Numbered from the stretch's first letter, positions 44,028-53,265 are shown. The stretch is DNA of 64,000 nucleotides from Martinezella lusitana (GCF_016901135.1 NZ_JAFEVL010000003.1:62001-126000), one strand, 5' to 3'. The notes: generated by a model not told the origin, from the sequence alone. Program-made: numbers and translations.

Positions 44028-44984
44028 TTATCTCCAGTGTTTCGAAATGCGGTCTATCAGCAGGACGGCGATCAGCAGTGCGCCGACGATACCGACCTGC
44101 CAAACCGTGTTGACATTCAGTTGCAGCAGGCCCGTTTTGAGCGTGATCAGCAGAATGACGGCGGCGAGAATGCCGCCAACTCCGCCGACGCCACCTGTAA
44201 TGGCGACGCCGCCCAACATCACGGCCGTCAAGGATTCAAGTTCGAGGTTCTGCCCGATATTCGGTCGCGCGCTGCCGAGCCAGGCGATCGAGATGAGCCC
44301 GGCCAGCCCTGCCAAAGCGCCGCTCAGTGCATACATCGTCAACCGAGCGCGATCGACCGGGATGCCGACAAGCCGCGCCGAGCGTTCGTTGTAGCCCATG
44401 GCAAAGATCCAGCATCCCCATGCCGTTCGCATCAGCACCACGGAACCGATCATGAAGACCGGAACGACAATGGTGACGAAGGGGATCGGCAGACCGAAGA
44501 CAACGCCTCGTCCCCATGCCAGGAGCCAGGCGGGAACACCTGATTGCGCTGCACCCCCCGTCAATGCAACGGCAAGGCCTGAATAAATGAAGAGCGTCCC
44601 GAGTGTCGCGATCAGGGGAAGTATGGAGAGGCGCGTCACCAGGAGACCATTGAAGGCGCCGAGCGCCGCGCCGATGGCGGTGCAAAGAAGCGGGATGGCG
44701 AGCACCGGCACGCCGCTCTTAATCGCAAGCATAGTCATGACGGCGGATAGGGATGCGATCCCGCCGACCGACAGATCGATGCCCGCGCCGCCGGCCAGCA
44801 CGATCAGACCCTGCCCAAGCGCCACAAGCGCCAGAATTGTCGAGAACTGGAGAATGGTGGTGACGGTTGCTTCCCCGAACATCGAGGGTTTGAAAAGCGC
44901 AAACAAGACGACGACCACGATCCAGAGGGCACCCAGCAGAAAGAGGATGCGGGACGAACCGTTCATTGCTGGATTGCTGGTCAT
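44028..44984 (-). CDS. Sugar ABC transporter permease (RbsC/BPD_transp_2 type)
   Basis: A 318-residue permease with about ten hydrophobic segments and family stretches AGGAGIDLSVGGIASL and GYNERSARLVGIPV. The ATG at 44984 overlaps the previous permease stop (ATGA); a GTG 12 bases earlier is an alternative. It pairs with the 44981-45958 permease as a heterodimer for the LsrB/RhaS-like binding protein. Confidence 0.92.
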   Translation of the reverse strand: MTSNPAMNGSSRILFLLGALWIVVVVLFALFKPSMFGEATVTTILQFSTILALVALGQGLIVLAGGAGIDLSVGGIASLSAVMTMLAIKSGVPVLAIPLLCTAIGAALGAFNGLLVTRLSILPLIATLGTLFIYSGLAVALTGGAAQSGVPAWLLAWGRGVVFGLPIPFVTIVVPVFMIGSVVLMRTAWGCWIFAMGYNERSARLVGIPVDRARLTMYALSGALAGLAGLISIAWLGSARPNIGQNLELESLTAVMLGGVAITGGVGGVGGILAAVILLITLKTGLLQLNVNTVWQVGIVGALLIAVLLIDRISKHWR

Positions 44985-45958
44985 CCGCGCATCCACTTCG
45001 TCTTCAGTGCGGCGAGCTGCATCGTCGGCATTTCAAGTGCCAAGACCCCGATGAGAAGAGCGCCCGTCACCACCGGTTGCCAGAGGGAGGGCACGCCGAC
45101 AAGCAATAGGCCGTTCTGCAGGATCCGCAGGAGAATGACGCCGATTGCCGTGCCGATGAGGCTGCAGCGGCCGCCCATGATGCTGGTCCCGCCAAGCACG
45201 ACGGCGGCGATCGCATCCAGCGCCAATGTGGACCCGATCGCCATTTCCACATTGCGGTAGTTCGCGACATAGAAACTTGCCGCGAGTCCGGTGAGCGCGC
45301 CGCTGATGATGAAGGTCGCAAGGCGCACCTTCGTAACAGGCACGCCGGAGAGGCGTGCCTTCTCCTCGGAATTGCCGATCGACAGAAGGTGTGGGCCGAA
45401 GGGCGTGCGCCGCAGCGCGATCCAAAGCGCGAGATAGACGGCAACAATGGCGATGGCGGCAACAGGAACGCCCACGACCGTTGCTGCCAACAGCCCTGTC
45501 AGGTTGGTCGGCAGGCCCGACAGCCACTGGCCGCCGAGCAGTGCAAAGACGGCTGTTCGATAGACGCCGAACAGGCCGAGCGTTCCGACAATGGCCGGGA
45601 TCCGTCCGATGACGACGACGCTGCCGGTTACCAGGCCGAGGGCTGCACCGATGGCCGGTCCCAGCAATGCCGCGGGCAAGGCACCCCAGCCCGCGAGCAG
45701 AGCGTTTGCGACCCCGATCGCGGCAAGGCCCATGACGATGCCGATGGAGACATCGATGCCGCCCATGGCGAGCAACAGGGTCATGCCGAGACCGACGAGC
45801 ATCAATTCGATGCTGTTGCGGACGATGGTGTCGATATTGCCCATTGTCGCAAAGAAGGGCGATGCGACGGTGAAGACGAGCGCGGCGAGAATGGTGGCGC
45901 AGAGTAGCCCCCATTCACGTCCGCCCATGGCTAGGAAGCGTGGACTCAACAGTCGCAT
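44981..45958 (-). CDS. Sugar ABC transporter permease (RbsC/BPD_transp_2 type)
   Basis: A 325-residue permease, with AMGGIDVSIGIVMGL and GNSEEKARLSGVPV as the family motifs. The frame extends to 46228, but the ATG at 45958, 17 bases after the binding-protein stop, gives the normal N-terminus (MRLLSPRFLAM). A GTG at 45973 is an alternative. Two permeases plus a single-domain ATPase resembles Lsr/Rha-type importers. Confidence 0.9.
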   Translation of the reverse strand: MRLLSPRFLAMGGREWGLLCATILAALVFTVASPFFATMGNIDTIVRNSIELMLVGLGMTLLLAMGGIDVSIGIVMGLAAIGVANALLAGWGALPAALLGPAIGAALGLVTGSVVVIGRIPAIVGTLGLFGVYRTAVFALLGGQWLSGLPTNLTGLLAATVVGVPVAAIAIVAVYLALWIALRRTPFGPHLLSIGNSEEKARLSGVPVTKVRLATFIISGALTGLAASFYVANYRNVEMAIGSTLALDAIAAVVLGGTSIMGGRCSLIGTAIGVILLRILQNGLLLVGVPSLWQPVVTGALLIGVLALEMPTMQLAALKTKWMRG

Positions 45959-45975
45959 CGCATGATCATCCACGT

Positions 45976-46962
45976 TCAGAAATTGAACTTGTCGACATTG
46001 TCGGCAGTGAAAACGGCCGGCGGCCCGAGCAGCAGGATGCCCTTGGCCGCATCGTAGGTAACGGGAGCAGCAAGGCCTGGAACCGTATTCTCCGCCGCAA
46101 AGGGCTTGCCGTCGATCAGCTGCTTGCCGGCCCAAACCGTCAGATAGCCAAGTTGCGACGGATCCCACAGAACAGTGAAGCCGAAGGCACCGCTCTTCAG
46201 ATAGGCACGAGCCGTATTCGGGCTGCAATAGCCGGTTCCGATAACAGATCCGATCTTGCCCGCCGTCTCAATGGCCTGCGCCACGCCGGGGCAGGTCGAA
46301 GAGGCAACCGCGATGATCGCCTTGAGATCGGGATTGGCGGTCATCAGATCGCCGGCAATCTGGCCGGCGCGCTGCGCCGTGCCGCCGGCATATTGCGGCT
46401 CGAGCAGCGTGAGCTTGGGGTATTTGGCGGCGGCTCGCTGCTTCATGAAGCCGATCCAGGCATTGAGGTTCGAAGCCGTCGCTTCACCGGAGACAATGCC
46501 GATCTTCGCATCGGCACCGACCCGCTTGACGAGTTCATCGATGATCGTGCCGCCGAGACCTTCGTCGGTCGCCTGCGCAACATAGACGGCACGGCCGCTA
46601 TCGGGGGCATCGCTGTCGCTGGTAAACAGCTTGACGCCCTTTGCCTTGGCGGCTTCGACCACCGGCGCGATGGAGGAGGCGTCGAGCACACTGACTGAAA
46701 CGGCGTTGACGCCTTGGTCGATCAGATTCTGCACGATCTGGAGCTGGTCGACGGGGTTGGTATCAACGGGGCCGGAGTAGATGAAATCCACGCCGAGTTC
46801 GCCGGCAGCACGCTTGCCGCCTTCTTCCATGGCGTTGAAATAGGGAATGCCGATCAGCTGGGGCACAAACGCGACTTTCGGCTTGTCCTGGGCGATAGCC
46901 GCCGATGCGAGAGCCAAGGTTACTGATGACGCTATGAATGCCTTCTTGAATTGATTGAACAT
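45976..46962 (-). CDS. Sugar ABC substrate-binding protein, LsrB/RhaS-like
   Basis: A 328-residue type I periplasmic binding protein with a signal peptide ending SAAIAQ. The mature opening KVAFVPQLIGIPYFNAMEEG and the later LFTSDSDAP resemble LsrB (autoinducer-2) and RhaS-type proteins, which bind pentose-like or deoxysugar ligands. It is the binding component for the neighbouring permeases and ATPase. The ligand is unknown; the kinase encoded first in the operon suggests a sugar that is phosphorylated after uptake. Confidence 0.9.
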   Translation of the reverse strand: MFNQFKKAFIASSVTLALASAAIAQDKPKVAFVPQLIGIPYFNAMEEGGKRAAGELGVDFIYSGPVDTNPVDQLQIVQNLIDQGVNAVSVSVLDASSIAPVVEAAKAKGVKLFTSDSDAPDSGRAVYVAQATDEGLGGTIIDELVKRVGADAKIGIVSGEATASNLNAWIGFMKQRAAAKYPKLTLLEPQYAGGTAQRAGQIAGDLMTANPDLKAIIAVASSTCPGVAQAIETAGKIGSVIGTGYCSPNTARAYLKSGAFGFTVLWDPSQLGYLTVWAGKQLIDGKPFAAENTVPGLAAPVTYDAAKGILLLGPPAVFTADNVDKFNF

Positions 46963-46994
46963 GTTATGATCCTCTGGAGATTGAACGCGCTTTT

Positions 46995-47765
46995 TTATTT
47001 ATTGTTTTCAAGCGCCCGCACGTCGGGATGAGCGCCTGTTATAAGGGAGACGATTTCTTCGGGTGTCGTTTCGAGCCGCCGTCTTTCGGCGACCTTGCGG
47101 CCTCGGCGGAAGACGACCATGCGGTCGGCGACCTCGAAGACATCAGCGATATTGTGGCTGATCAGCACGACAGCACAGCCGCGCTCGGCAAGCCGCCGCG
47201 TCAGCGACAGCACCTTGCGCGTCTCGGCGACGGCAAGTGCCGCGGTCGGCTCGTCCATGATCACGAGCTTGGCGTTGAGATTGAGGGCACGGCAGATGGC
47301 GACCGCCTGGCGTTGACCACCGGACAGGCTGCCGACGGGCGCCTCCGGGTCGGAAATATGGGCTTCGAGCTCATGCAGCAGAGCATCGACGCGTTCGCGC
47401 ATTTCCGTGCGACGCAGAAAAGGGATGCCGAGTACGGATCGCTTCAACTCGCGGCCGAGGAAAACGTTTTCGGCGATCGACAGGTTTTCGGAGAGAGCAA
47501 GCTCCTGAAAGATCGTGGCGATACCCGAGCTTGCAGCGTCCTTGGGGGACGAGAACGCCACCGGCTCACCCTCAATAAGAAGGTCACCGTCGCTCTGGGC
47601 GTGTGCGCCCGCCAGGATCTTGACGAAGGTCGACTTGCCGGCGCCGTTATCGCCGAGGAGCGCGAGGACCTCGCCGCTATTGATGTCGAGGTTGACATCG
47701 GTCAGCGCCGCAAGCGCCCCGAAGCGCTTGCTGATCCCGTTTGCCCGCAGGAATGGATATGTCAT
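46995..47765 (-). CDS. Sugar ABC transporter ATP-binding protein, single domain
   Basis: A 256-residue ATPase with Walker A GDNGAGKST, signature LSGGQRQAVAICRAL and Walker B VIMDEPTAAL. Ribose/rhamnose-type importers usually have a double ATPase of about 500 residues; this is one half, as in the FrcA-like form found in rhizobia, so it must dimerise. ATG at 47765 is preferred because GGGGG lies 6 bases upstream. Upstream in-frame codons overlap the previous gene. Confidence 0.9.
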   Translation of the reverse strand: MTYPFLRANGISKRFGALAALTDVNLDINSGEVLALLGDNGAGKSTFVKILAGAHAQSDGDLLIEGEPVAFSSPKDAASSGIATIFQELALSENLSIAENVFLGRELKRSVLGIPFLRRTEMRERVDALLHELEAHISDPEAPVGSLSGGQRQAVAICRALNLNAKLVIMDEPTAALAVAETRKVLSLTRRLAERGCAVVLISHNIADVFEVADRMVVFRRGRKVAERRRLETTPEEIVSLITGAHPDVRALENNK

Positions 47766-47790
47766 CGTCGACCCCCGTGCTTCCTGAACC

Positions 47791-48558
47791 TCATGCAACA
47801 TGGCTGACCCACCGCAGGATGTTCTTCCAGAGAGTGGCGTAGCCCGGCCACGCAACGAATTCATTCGGCACCCAGTGCGGCCCGATATCCGACGTCCATG
47901 CCACCGTTCGGCCTTTGCCAAATTCGCCAGTGACGAGCAGCGGATGGCCGCCTTCGTCTTCTGGCAGCGTGGCGAGAACTTCGACGCCAGCCTGTTCCTT
48001 CACCACGACCTCGTTGGCGCCGAGAAGCAGGGGCCACTCGCCGTCTACACCGGCCAGAATTGGATGCTCCTTTTTGACATCAGCTCGAAATCCCTCCGGA
48101 ATTTCAAGGCGATCATCATAGGGCAGGCACGTCACGGGCAGCGCTTCTTCGACGGGAGTCCGACGCCAGCGCGCCTTTCCGTCGATCCCCTGGAAGCTGA
48201 AATATCCCCCGGCCATCACCAGGCCGCCGCCGGCTGCGGTCCAGTCACGGATGATCTTCAGACGGTTGGGCACAGGCTTTCCATGCAGCCAGACAGCCGG
48301 CGGCAAGAGCAGTGAGTTCGCGCCGATATCCGACAGGATAATGACCTGATAGGCGGACAGTTCCTCCAGCGAAAATGGGAACTTCTCCACGGTGTCATGC
48401 GCGGTCATGTAGGTGATGTCGAATTCGCTGCCCTGGAGGGCGGCGACCAGCGGCTCCGCGCCGAGGTGGAAGGTGACGCTGCCAAACTGATCGAAGCCCT
48501 TGTAATGGGTGGCCGAGCTCACCCAACTCTCTCCGACCAGCAGAACCTTTATCGTCAT
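47791..48558 (-). CDS. Glutamine-amidotransferase-like (ThuA-like) protein
   Basis: A 255-residue protein of the class I glutamine-amidotransferase-like fold. It begins KVLLVGESWVSSATHYKGFD, has YQVIILSDIGANSLLLPP, GGGLVMAGGYFSFQG, and a C-terminal GRTVAWTSDIGPHW. No Cys-His-Glu triad can be confirmed, so it may be a non-amidotransferase relative such as ThuA (sugar utilisation). The start at 48558 has GGAG at a 6-base spacing. It lies between the kinase-regulator and the ABC genes, so it should process the imported sugar. Confidence 0.75.
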   Translation of the reverse strand: MTIKVLLVGESWVSSATHYKGFDQFGSVTFHLGAEPLVAALQGSEFDITYMTAHDTVEKFPFSLEELSAYQVIILSDIGANSLLLPPAVWLHGKPVPNRLKIIRDWTAAGGGLVMAGGYFSFQGIDGKARWRRTPVEEALPVTCLPYDDRLEIPEGFRADVKKEHPILAGVDGEWPLLLGANEVVVKEQAGVEVLATLPEDEGGHPLLVTGEFGKGRTVAWTSDIGPHWVPNEFVAWPGYATLWKNILRWVSHVA

Positions 48559-48601
48559 AATCATCTCCTTGCACGATTTCTCTTGGGCATGGCGGCCGAA
48601 C

Positions 48602-49783
48602 TCAGACCGCGGCTTTTACTTCGACCGAGGGCAGCAGTGTCTCGATCTCATAGGCATTTGCAGACCGCCCTTGGGCGCCTTCGGCAGTGGTCGTCAGGCT
48701 GGCGCCGATCGCGGCGTACCGAGCAGCATCAACAAGCGATTTGTCGTGCAGCCAGAGACTGAGGAATATTCCAGCGAAGGCGTCGCCGGCCCCTGTGGCG
48801 TCGACCCGTGTCACCGGCAGGGCTGGAACTTCAATGGGCGCACCACCGCTCTTCTTGAAGACCACGGCTCCGAATTCGCCCAGTGTCAGGACGACGTCAC
48901 CGCGTGCTTTGATGCGCTTCAGGATACGATCCGCTTCGTCGATCATCGTCGCGAGCGGGGTGCGTATGTCGAAGATCTCCCGAAAGGCCTCATCGTTGAT
49001 GAAGGTCAGATCGACCTGCCTGATAAGGGCCGAGAAGGCTGTCGGCGTGCGGGAGCCGGCGGGAAGACCGGCAGTATGGAGGCTGACCTTCCAACCGGCT
49101 GCGTGAAAACGAGCGATCGAGGGAACCATCCGCTCATAGTGAAAACCTTCGATGTGAAGGCAGGAGCGGACGTTGGCGGGACCTATGTCCATGTTTTCGG
49201 TTAGATCGATCTCGCTCAGTTCGAATGTTTCGTGAATGATCGTCCTGCTGCCGTTGGCCTCGATGATCACCATCGCCCGCGGCAGGCGATTCTTGATCGG
49301 CCGGCGAATGGGAAGGACATTGACGTTGCGTGCCAGCAATTCGGCGAGGGCCCACTCGCTGTCCCCGTCGTCCCCGATCGACGTGGCAAGGTCGATTTGA
49401 AGCTCGTAAGGGGCACCGACACTGGCGGCAGCGACGGCCAGATTGGCGGCGGGTCCACCGAGAGCCTTGTCGATATGCTCTGCCGCTATACGATCGTCGC
49501 GATGAGGAAGAACGGGGACGCGGCAAAGATAGTCGAGACATATGTGACCGACGACGAGAAGGCGCGGGTTGCCTTCCCGAGCATGCACCGTCTTCGCAGA
49601 CAGCATCGGCAGCGACCGGGCAAACACGCTTGGGCGATAAGCGAGCTTCTGTATCGCTCCCTGGATCCGCTCGGCCGTCTCGGCTTTAACGGGAACCGTT
49701 TCATTGAGAAAATGGGATACCGTTCCGACGGAGACACCGGCGGCGCGTGCAACATCAGCAATTGTCGGGCGTCCCTTTTTCAT
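48602..49783 (-). CDS. LacI DNA-binding domain fused to PfkB carbohydrate kinase
   Basis: A 393-residue fusion. Residues 6-25 form a LacI-type HTH (TIADVARAAGVSVGTVSHFL), with the hinge-helix segment YRPSVFARSL at 49-58. From about 73 the protein becomes a ribokinase-like PfkB kinase instead of the usual periplasmic-binding-like LacI sensor. It keeps GG-PAAN at 109-114 and DATGAGD at 328-334, with catalytic Asp334. The kinase domain probably doubles as sugar sensor and enzyme. It is the first gene of a sugar-uptake operon and has a LacI-type palindrome 14 bases upstream. The start at 49783 follows TTGGAAGCC. Confidence 0.9.
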   Translation of the reverse strand: MKKGRPTIADVARAAGVSVGTVSHFLNETVPVKAETAERIQGAIQKLAYRPSVFARSLPMLSAKTVHAREGNPRLLVVGHICLDYLCRVPVLPHRDDRIAAEHIDKALGGPAANLAVAAASVGAPYELQIDLATSIGDDGDSEWALAELLARNVNVLPIRRPIKNRLPRAMVIIEANGSRTIIHETFELSEIDLTENMDIGPANVRSCLHIEGFHYERMVPSIARFHAAGWKVSLHTAGLPAGSRTPTAFSALIRQVDLTFINDEAFREIFDIRTPLATMIDEADRILKRIKARGDVVLTLGEFGAVVFKKSGGAPIEVPALPVTRVDATGAGDAFAGIFLSLWLHDKSLVDAARYAAIGASLTTTAEGAQGRSANAYEIETLLPSVEVKAAV

Positions 49784-49796
49784 GGCTTCCAATCCA

Positions 49797-49810
49797 TTGA
49801 AACGCTTCAA
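49797..49810. promoter_or_regulatory. LacI-type operator before the LacI-PfkB gene
   Basis: TTGAAACGCTTCAA is a 5-4-5 palindrome with a central CG, typical of LacI-family operators. It lies 14 bases upstream of the fusion gene's ATG. A second similar dyad, TTGAA-N5-TTCAA, is at 49931-49945. Binding by the fusion protein itself is the simplest reading. Confidence 0.6.
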
Positions 49811-50141
49811 ATGCTATGGAGCCATCCAGGCAAGGTCAAAGAAATTGAAATCTAATTTTCTGCGGTATTTTGTGTCTCGACACGGAAATCGCCAGTATTC
49901 AGCAGAAAATATGACCACGCCGGCTTGAAATTGAATTTCCTTCAATTGCGACATATGCCCGATCGTGTAACCGATCGAGGATAGGCGGCCTTCAAACGCG
50001 TGTGTGAGTTCAGGGCGAAGAGCGACCTGGCTGTGGGTTCGGACGCATCGGATCGTTTCCCGTTGATCAGCCGCACGGCCATAACTTGTCGGACCGAAGC
50101 AACCGCAGTCCGGCAGCACCGGAGCTATCTGTCCGGACCTC
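49811..50141. other. Intergenic region upstream of the LacI-PfkB operon
   Basis: About 330 bases between the fusion gene and the downstream end of the LacI gene. It holds the dyad TTGAATTTCCTTCAA (49931-49945) and A/T-rich promoter-like sequence (about 49840-49910). No small gene is seen. Confidence 0.5.
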
Positions 50142-51185
50142 TCAAGCTGAATCGCGGAGCATCAGGTCGCCGCTCAGCAGCACACGCTCATCGACCACAG
50201 CCGACGCTGCGGTGCTTGCCATTTCACCGAGTTTGGACAGCAGCATCTCGATCGCGCGCTTTCCGATCTGATCATAGTTCTGCGCAACCGTCGTAATAGG
50301 AGGGCATGCGTATCTTGAAAGCGGATGGTCGTCATGACCCGCGATGCGAAGCTGATAGTCCGCACCATGGCCGACGCGCAGGCCGTGACGGTAGGCTGCG
50401 GAAATGGCTCCGAACGCCACTCGGTCGTTCGCGCATAGAACCGTTCGGGTCGGAAAGCCCGATCTTGAATTCAAGATCTTGGTCGTCTCGTCGCAACCGA
50501 ACTTTTCAAAGTCCCAGGTCTTAACGCTCATGACCGGTACGATATGCGGCGTCATGCCCAGGCGCTTCATTGCGTCGACATAGGCCTTCTCTCGCGTCAA
50601 TGCATTGGTATTGACATGAGGCATTCCCAAATAGCAGGGCGGCTCCCCTGATCTGCAGAGGTAATCGACGATCAGACCGAAGCTCTGTCGATTGTCGGTG
50701 CCGACGAAAGCAGATGTTTCGTCCAGCGGCGAGTCGACGTAGATCAAGGGAACATCTCGACCGAAATCTTCCAATGTGCGCCGATGGGATTCGATTCCGA
50801 GCGGCGCGATGATCGCGCCGGCAACGTTCATCGACTTCAACGTCCTGATCGCCCGATCTTCCATCTCTGCTCGGCCATCAGACGAGAGCACGAGGGCGAA
50901 AAAGCCGGCTTCGCTGGCAAGCGACTCGATGCGCCGCGTCAGCGCCATGTAGAACGGGTCGGTCGAGTTCGGAATGATGATGCCGAGGATATTGGTGCGC
51001 CGACGGTTGAGGTTAACAGCGAAGATGTTAGGACGGAACCCGGACTTCTTGAGTGCGACCTCAATCGTGTCCCTCGTCTTTTTCCGGACCGAATTCGGAT
51101 CGTTGAAATACTTGGAAACAGTGGGACGAGAGAGGCCGACGAATTCGGAAAAGTCCTCCATCGTTTTGATCGTCTTTCCCACCAT
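50142..51185 (-). CDS. LacI-family transcriptional regulator
   Basis: A 347-residue LacI regulator. The N-terminal HTH (about residues 6-27, MEDFSEFVGLSRPTVSKYFN) is followed by a periplasmic-binding-like sensor domain (about 65-340; ILGIIIPNSTDPFY). The HTH is somewhat divergent (EDFSEFV instead of DVA). It is co-directional and downstream of the alcohol dehydrogenase, SDR and SmoE-like genes, so it probably controls that polyol set. Confidence 0.92.
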   Translation of the reverse strand: MVGKTIKTMEDFSEFVGLSRPTVSKYFNDPNSVRKKTRDTIEVALKKSGFRPNIFAVNLNRRRTNILGIIIPNSTDPFYMALTRRIESLASEAGFFALVLSSDGRAEMEDRAIRTLKSMNVAGAIIAPLGIESHRRTLEDFGRDVPLIYVDSPLDETSAFVGTDNRQSFGLIVDYLCRSGEPPCYLGMPHVNTNALTREKAYVDAMKRLGMTPHIVPVMSVKTWDFEKFGCDETTKILNSRSGFPTRTVLCANDRVAFGAISAAYRHGLRVGHGADYQLRIAGHDDHPLSRYACPPITTVAQNYDQIGKRAIEMLLSKLGEMASTAASAVVDERVLLSGDLMLRDSA

Positions 51186-51283
51186 TTGATCTCCTGACGC
51201 GCCGCTTCTCGCTGTGTAGATGACTCATAGCCCTTCGAAAAGGCGAAACGAGAGGCACGCTCGACTTGCTCCGGAAATGGAAT

Positions 51284-52294
51284 CTACTCGGCCACGAATT
51301 GAACCTTCATCGTTGCCGGATCACCCCCACGTTTGGTGAAGTAGGGCACGATCTCTGGCAACGGCAATTTATGCGAGACCAGTCGTGCCATGGCGCCATT
51401 GTCACGCTGCAATATCGCCAGCGCATCGGGGATATTCCTGTTGAGGGAATGCGACCCGCAAACCTTGAGCTGACGGCGGAAGATTTCGAACGGCGGAATT
51501 GAAATCCGCGCATCCGGCGCGCAGACGCCAAATACCATGATGGTGCCGCCATCCGCGGTGAAGTCGATCATCGCTTCGACGACACCTGCGATTCCCGTCG
51601 CGTCAGCCACAAGATCAAAGGCACGTCTTTGAGCCAGCAACTCTTTGGAGCCGGAGGGGACCGCCTCAAGCCCGAGCTCCTTGGCGAAAGCAAGACGGCT
51701 CTCGTTGATATCGGCGACCGTAACGGATCCGACGCCTTCCGCTTTCAGCGACAAGGCAAGGAGAAGGCCGATTGGGCCGGCGCCGAACACGAGCGCATTT
51801 TCGGTCTTCGCCGGACCTGCATTCAGCCCAGCAGCGCCCAAGCCGTTGAGCACGCAGGCTAGAGGTTCGGCCAACGCCGCTACATCGAAGGGCAGCGCGC
51901 CGATGTCATGCAGGTGGTCGACCCGTACCACGCTGTATTCCGCAAATCCGCCATTGTGGGTGACGCCATAGGCTTTCAGCTCACGGCAGAGATTTGTGAG
52001 CCCCTTGCGGCAGGCAGGGCATGTACCGCAGGACAGGTTCGGATCGACGGCCACCCGCGCGCCGACGCGGATGCCGCTGACATCAGGGGCGACGGCTTCG
52101 ACGACACCGGCATATTCATGGCCGGGCACCAACGGAAACCGGCCCTCGCCGTAGCGTCCGTAGAGAACATCGATATCGGTATGGCAGAGGCCGGCGGCCT
52201 GCACGCGCACCAGGGCATGCCCCGCCAGCAGTTCGGGCAGCGGCATGGCGACAGATGCTGCGACACCTTTTTCTGTGAAGGAAATGGCTTTCAT
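51284..52294 (-). CDS. Zinc-dependent alcohol (polyol) dehydrogenase
   Basis: A 336-residue medium-chain dehydrogenase of the sorbitol/threonine-dehydrogenase type. It shows the catalytic zinc Cys in AGLCHTDI, GHE (PGHEYAGVVE), the structural zinc loop CGTCPACRKGLTNLC, and the cofactor motif GAGPIG. It probably oxidises a sugar alcohol imported by the neighbouring binding protein's system. ATG at 52294 is favoured by AGGAG 7 bases upstream over an ATG at 52300. Confidence 0.9.
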   Translation of the reverse strand: MKAISFTEKGVAASVAMPLPELLAGHALVRVQAAGLCHTDIDVLYGRYGEGRFPLVPGHEYAGVVEAVAPDVSGIRVGARVAVDPNLSCGTCPACRKGLTNLCRELKAYGVTHNGGFAEYSVVRVDHLHDIGALPFDVAALAEPLACVLNGLGAAGLNAGPAKTENALVFGAGPIGLLLALSLKAEGVGSVTVADINESRLAFAKELGLEAVPSGSKELLAQRRAFDLVADATGIAGVVEAMIDFTADGGTIMVFGVCAPDARISIPPFEIFRRQLKVCGSHSLNRNIPDALAILQRDNGAMARLVSHKLPLPEIVPYFTKRGGDPATMKVQFVAE

Positions 52295-52325
52295 TTTCAT
52301 GCTCCTTCGTAACGAGCCGAACAGC

Positions 52326-53096
52326 TCAGCTCATCCAGTTGCCGCCATCGACGTTGTATGTCTGTGCGAGGATGTAGTCGCTGTCTGCGGATGCGAGGAA
52401 GACCGCAAGTCCCTTGATATCCTCAGGCGTCGCGAAGCGGCCGATCGGTACGGATTTGGCGACGGCGGCCTTCTTCTCACCACGCTTCAGGCCTTCCCAC
52501 TTGGCGAAGTGGGCGTCGACGATATCCCAGTGCTCGCCGTCCACCACGCCAGGCGCTATGGCGTTGACATTGATGCCATATTTTACGAGCCCCAATGCGG
52601 CTGACTGCGTCGCCGAAATGATCGCGGCTTTCGAGGCGCAGTAGAGCAGAACGAGCGCCTCGCCGCGGCGGCCGGCCTGGCTGGCCATGTTGATGATCTT
52701 GCCGCCTCTGCCGCGCGCGATCATCACATTGGAGACAGCCTTCATCATGAAGAGGGGACCCTTCAGATTGATCGCGAAGACTTTGTCATAGCTTGCCTCG
52801 GTGATGTCGTTGATCGGCGCCATGTCGAAGATTGCGGCATTGTTGACCAAAATGTCGATGCCGCCAAACTCCGCGTCAACCGCCTTGACGACGGTGTCGA
52901 TGGCGTCAAGATCGGTAACGTCCAGCTTGACGGCCTTGACCGCCGGGCCGATCGCTTCGGCAGCCTTCGTGGCGCGGTCGATATCGATATCCGCGATGAC
53001 GACCTTGGCGCCTTCCTTGACAAAAGCCTCGGCAAAACCGAGCCCGATCCCACGCGCGCCGCCAGTGATGAGGGCGACTTTATCTTTCAATCTCAT
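52326..53096 (-). CDS. SmoS-like polyol dehydrogenase (SDR)
   Basis: A 256-residue SDR with TGGARGIG (11-18), Ser139, Tyr152 and Lys156. The C-terminal half has GVVDGEHWDIVDAHFAKWE, a stretch characteristic of rhizobial sorbitol/galactitol dehydrogenases (SmoS type), and the length matches. It likely oxidises sorbitol-like polyols with NAD. It starts at MRLKDK (53096); an upstream frame is not needed. It is downstream of the SmoE-like gene past a hairpin. Confidence 0.85.
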   Translation of the reverse strand: MRLKDKVALITGGARGIGLGFAEAFVKEGAKVVIADIDIDRATKAAEAIGPAVKAVKLDVTDLDAIDTVVKAVDAEFGGIDILVNNAAIFDMAPINDITEASYDKVFAINLKGPLFMMKAVSNVMIARGRGGKIINMASQAGRRGEALVLLYCASKAAIISATQSAALGLVKYGINVNAIAPGVVDGEHWDIVDAHFAKWEGLKRGEKKAAVAKSVPIGRFATPEDIKGLAVFLASADSDYILAQTYNVDGGNWMS

Positions 53097-53194
53097 ATCG
53101 TTCTCCAATTCGCGGTCAGCGATCAACAGCATTTAGTGCGTAAGTTCTTGGCGAGGAGCATGCTGAAATGAATGTGAACGCCGCCGCCAAGAAG

Positions 53195-53220
53195 ATTTCG
53201 GCAGCCGAAGCTGCCGAAAT
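53195..53220 (-). terminator. UUCG-loop hairpin between SmoE-like and SmoS-like genes
   Basis: An 11-bp perfect stem (ATTTCGGCAGC paired with GCTGCCGAAAT) closes a 4-base loop. On the transcribed (minus) strand the loop is UUCG with C and G closing bases, an exceptionally stable tetraloop. It is 45 bases after the binding-protein stop. It could protect or attenuate the transcript. Confidence 0.65.
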
Positions 53221-53265
53221 CCCTCCGGGAGGAACTCGCGCGCAGATGCCGCGAGTGCGAAAGGC

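Noticed and set aside
48602..49810. Idea that the LacI and PfkB parts are two genes joined by a sequencing error
   Set aside because: One uninterrupted frame links HTH, hinge and kinase with no spare start site or stop; the linker is short and natural.
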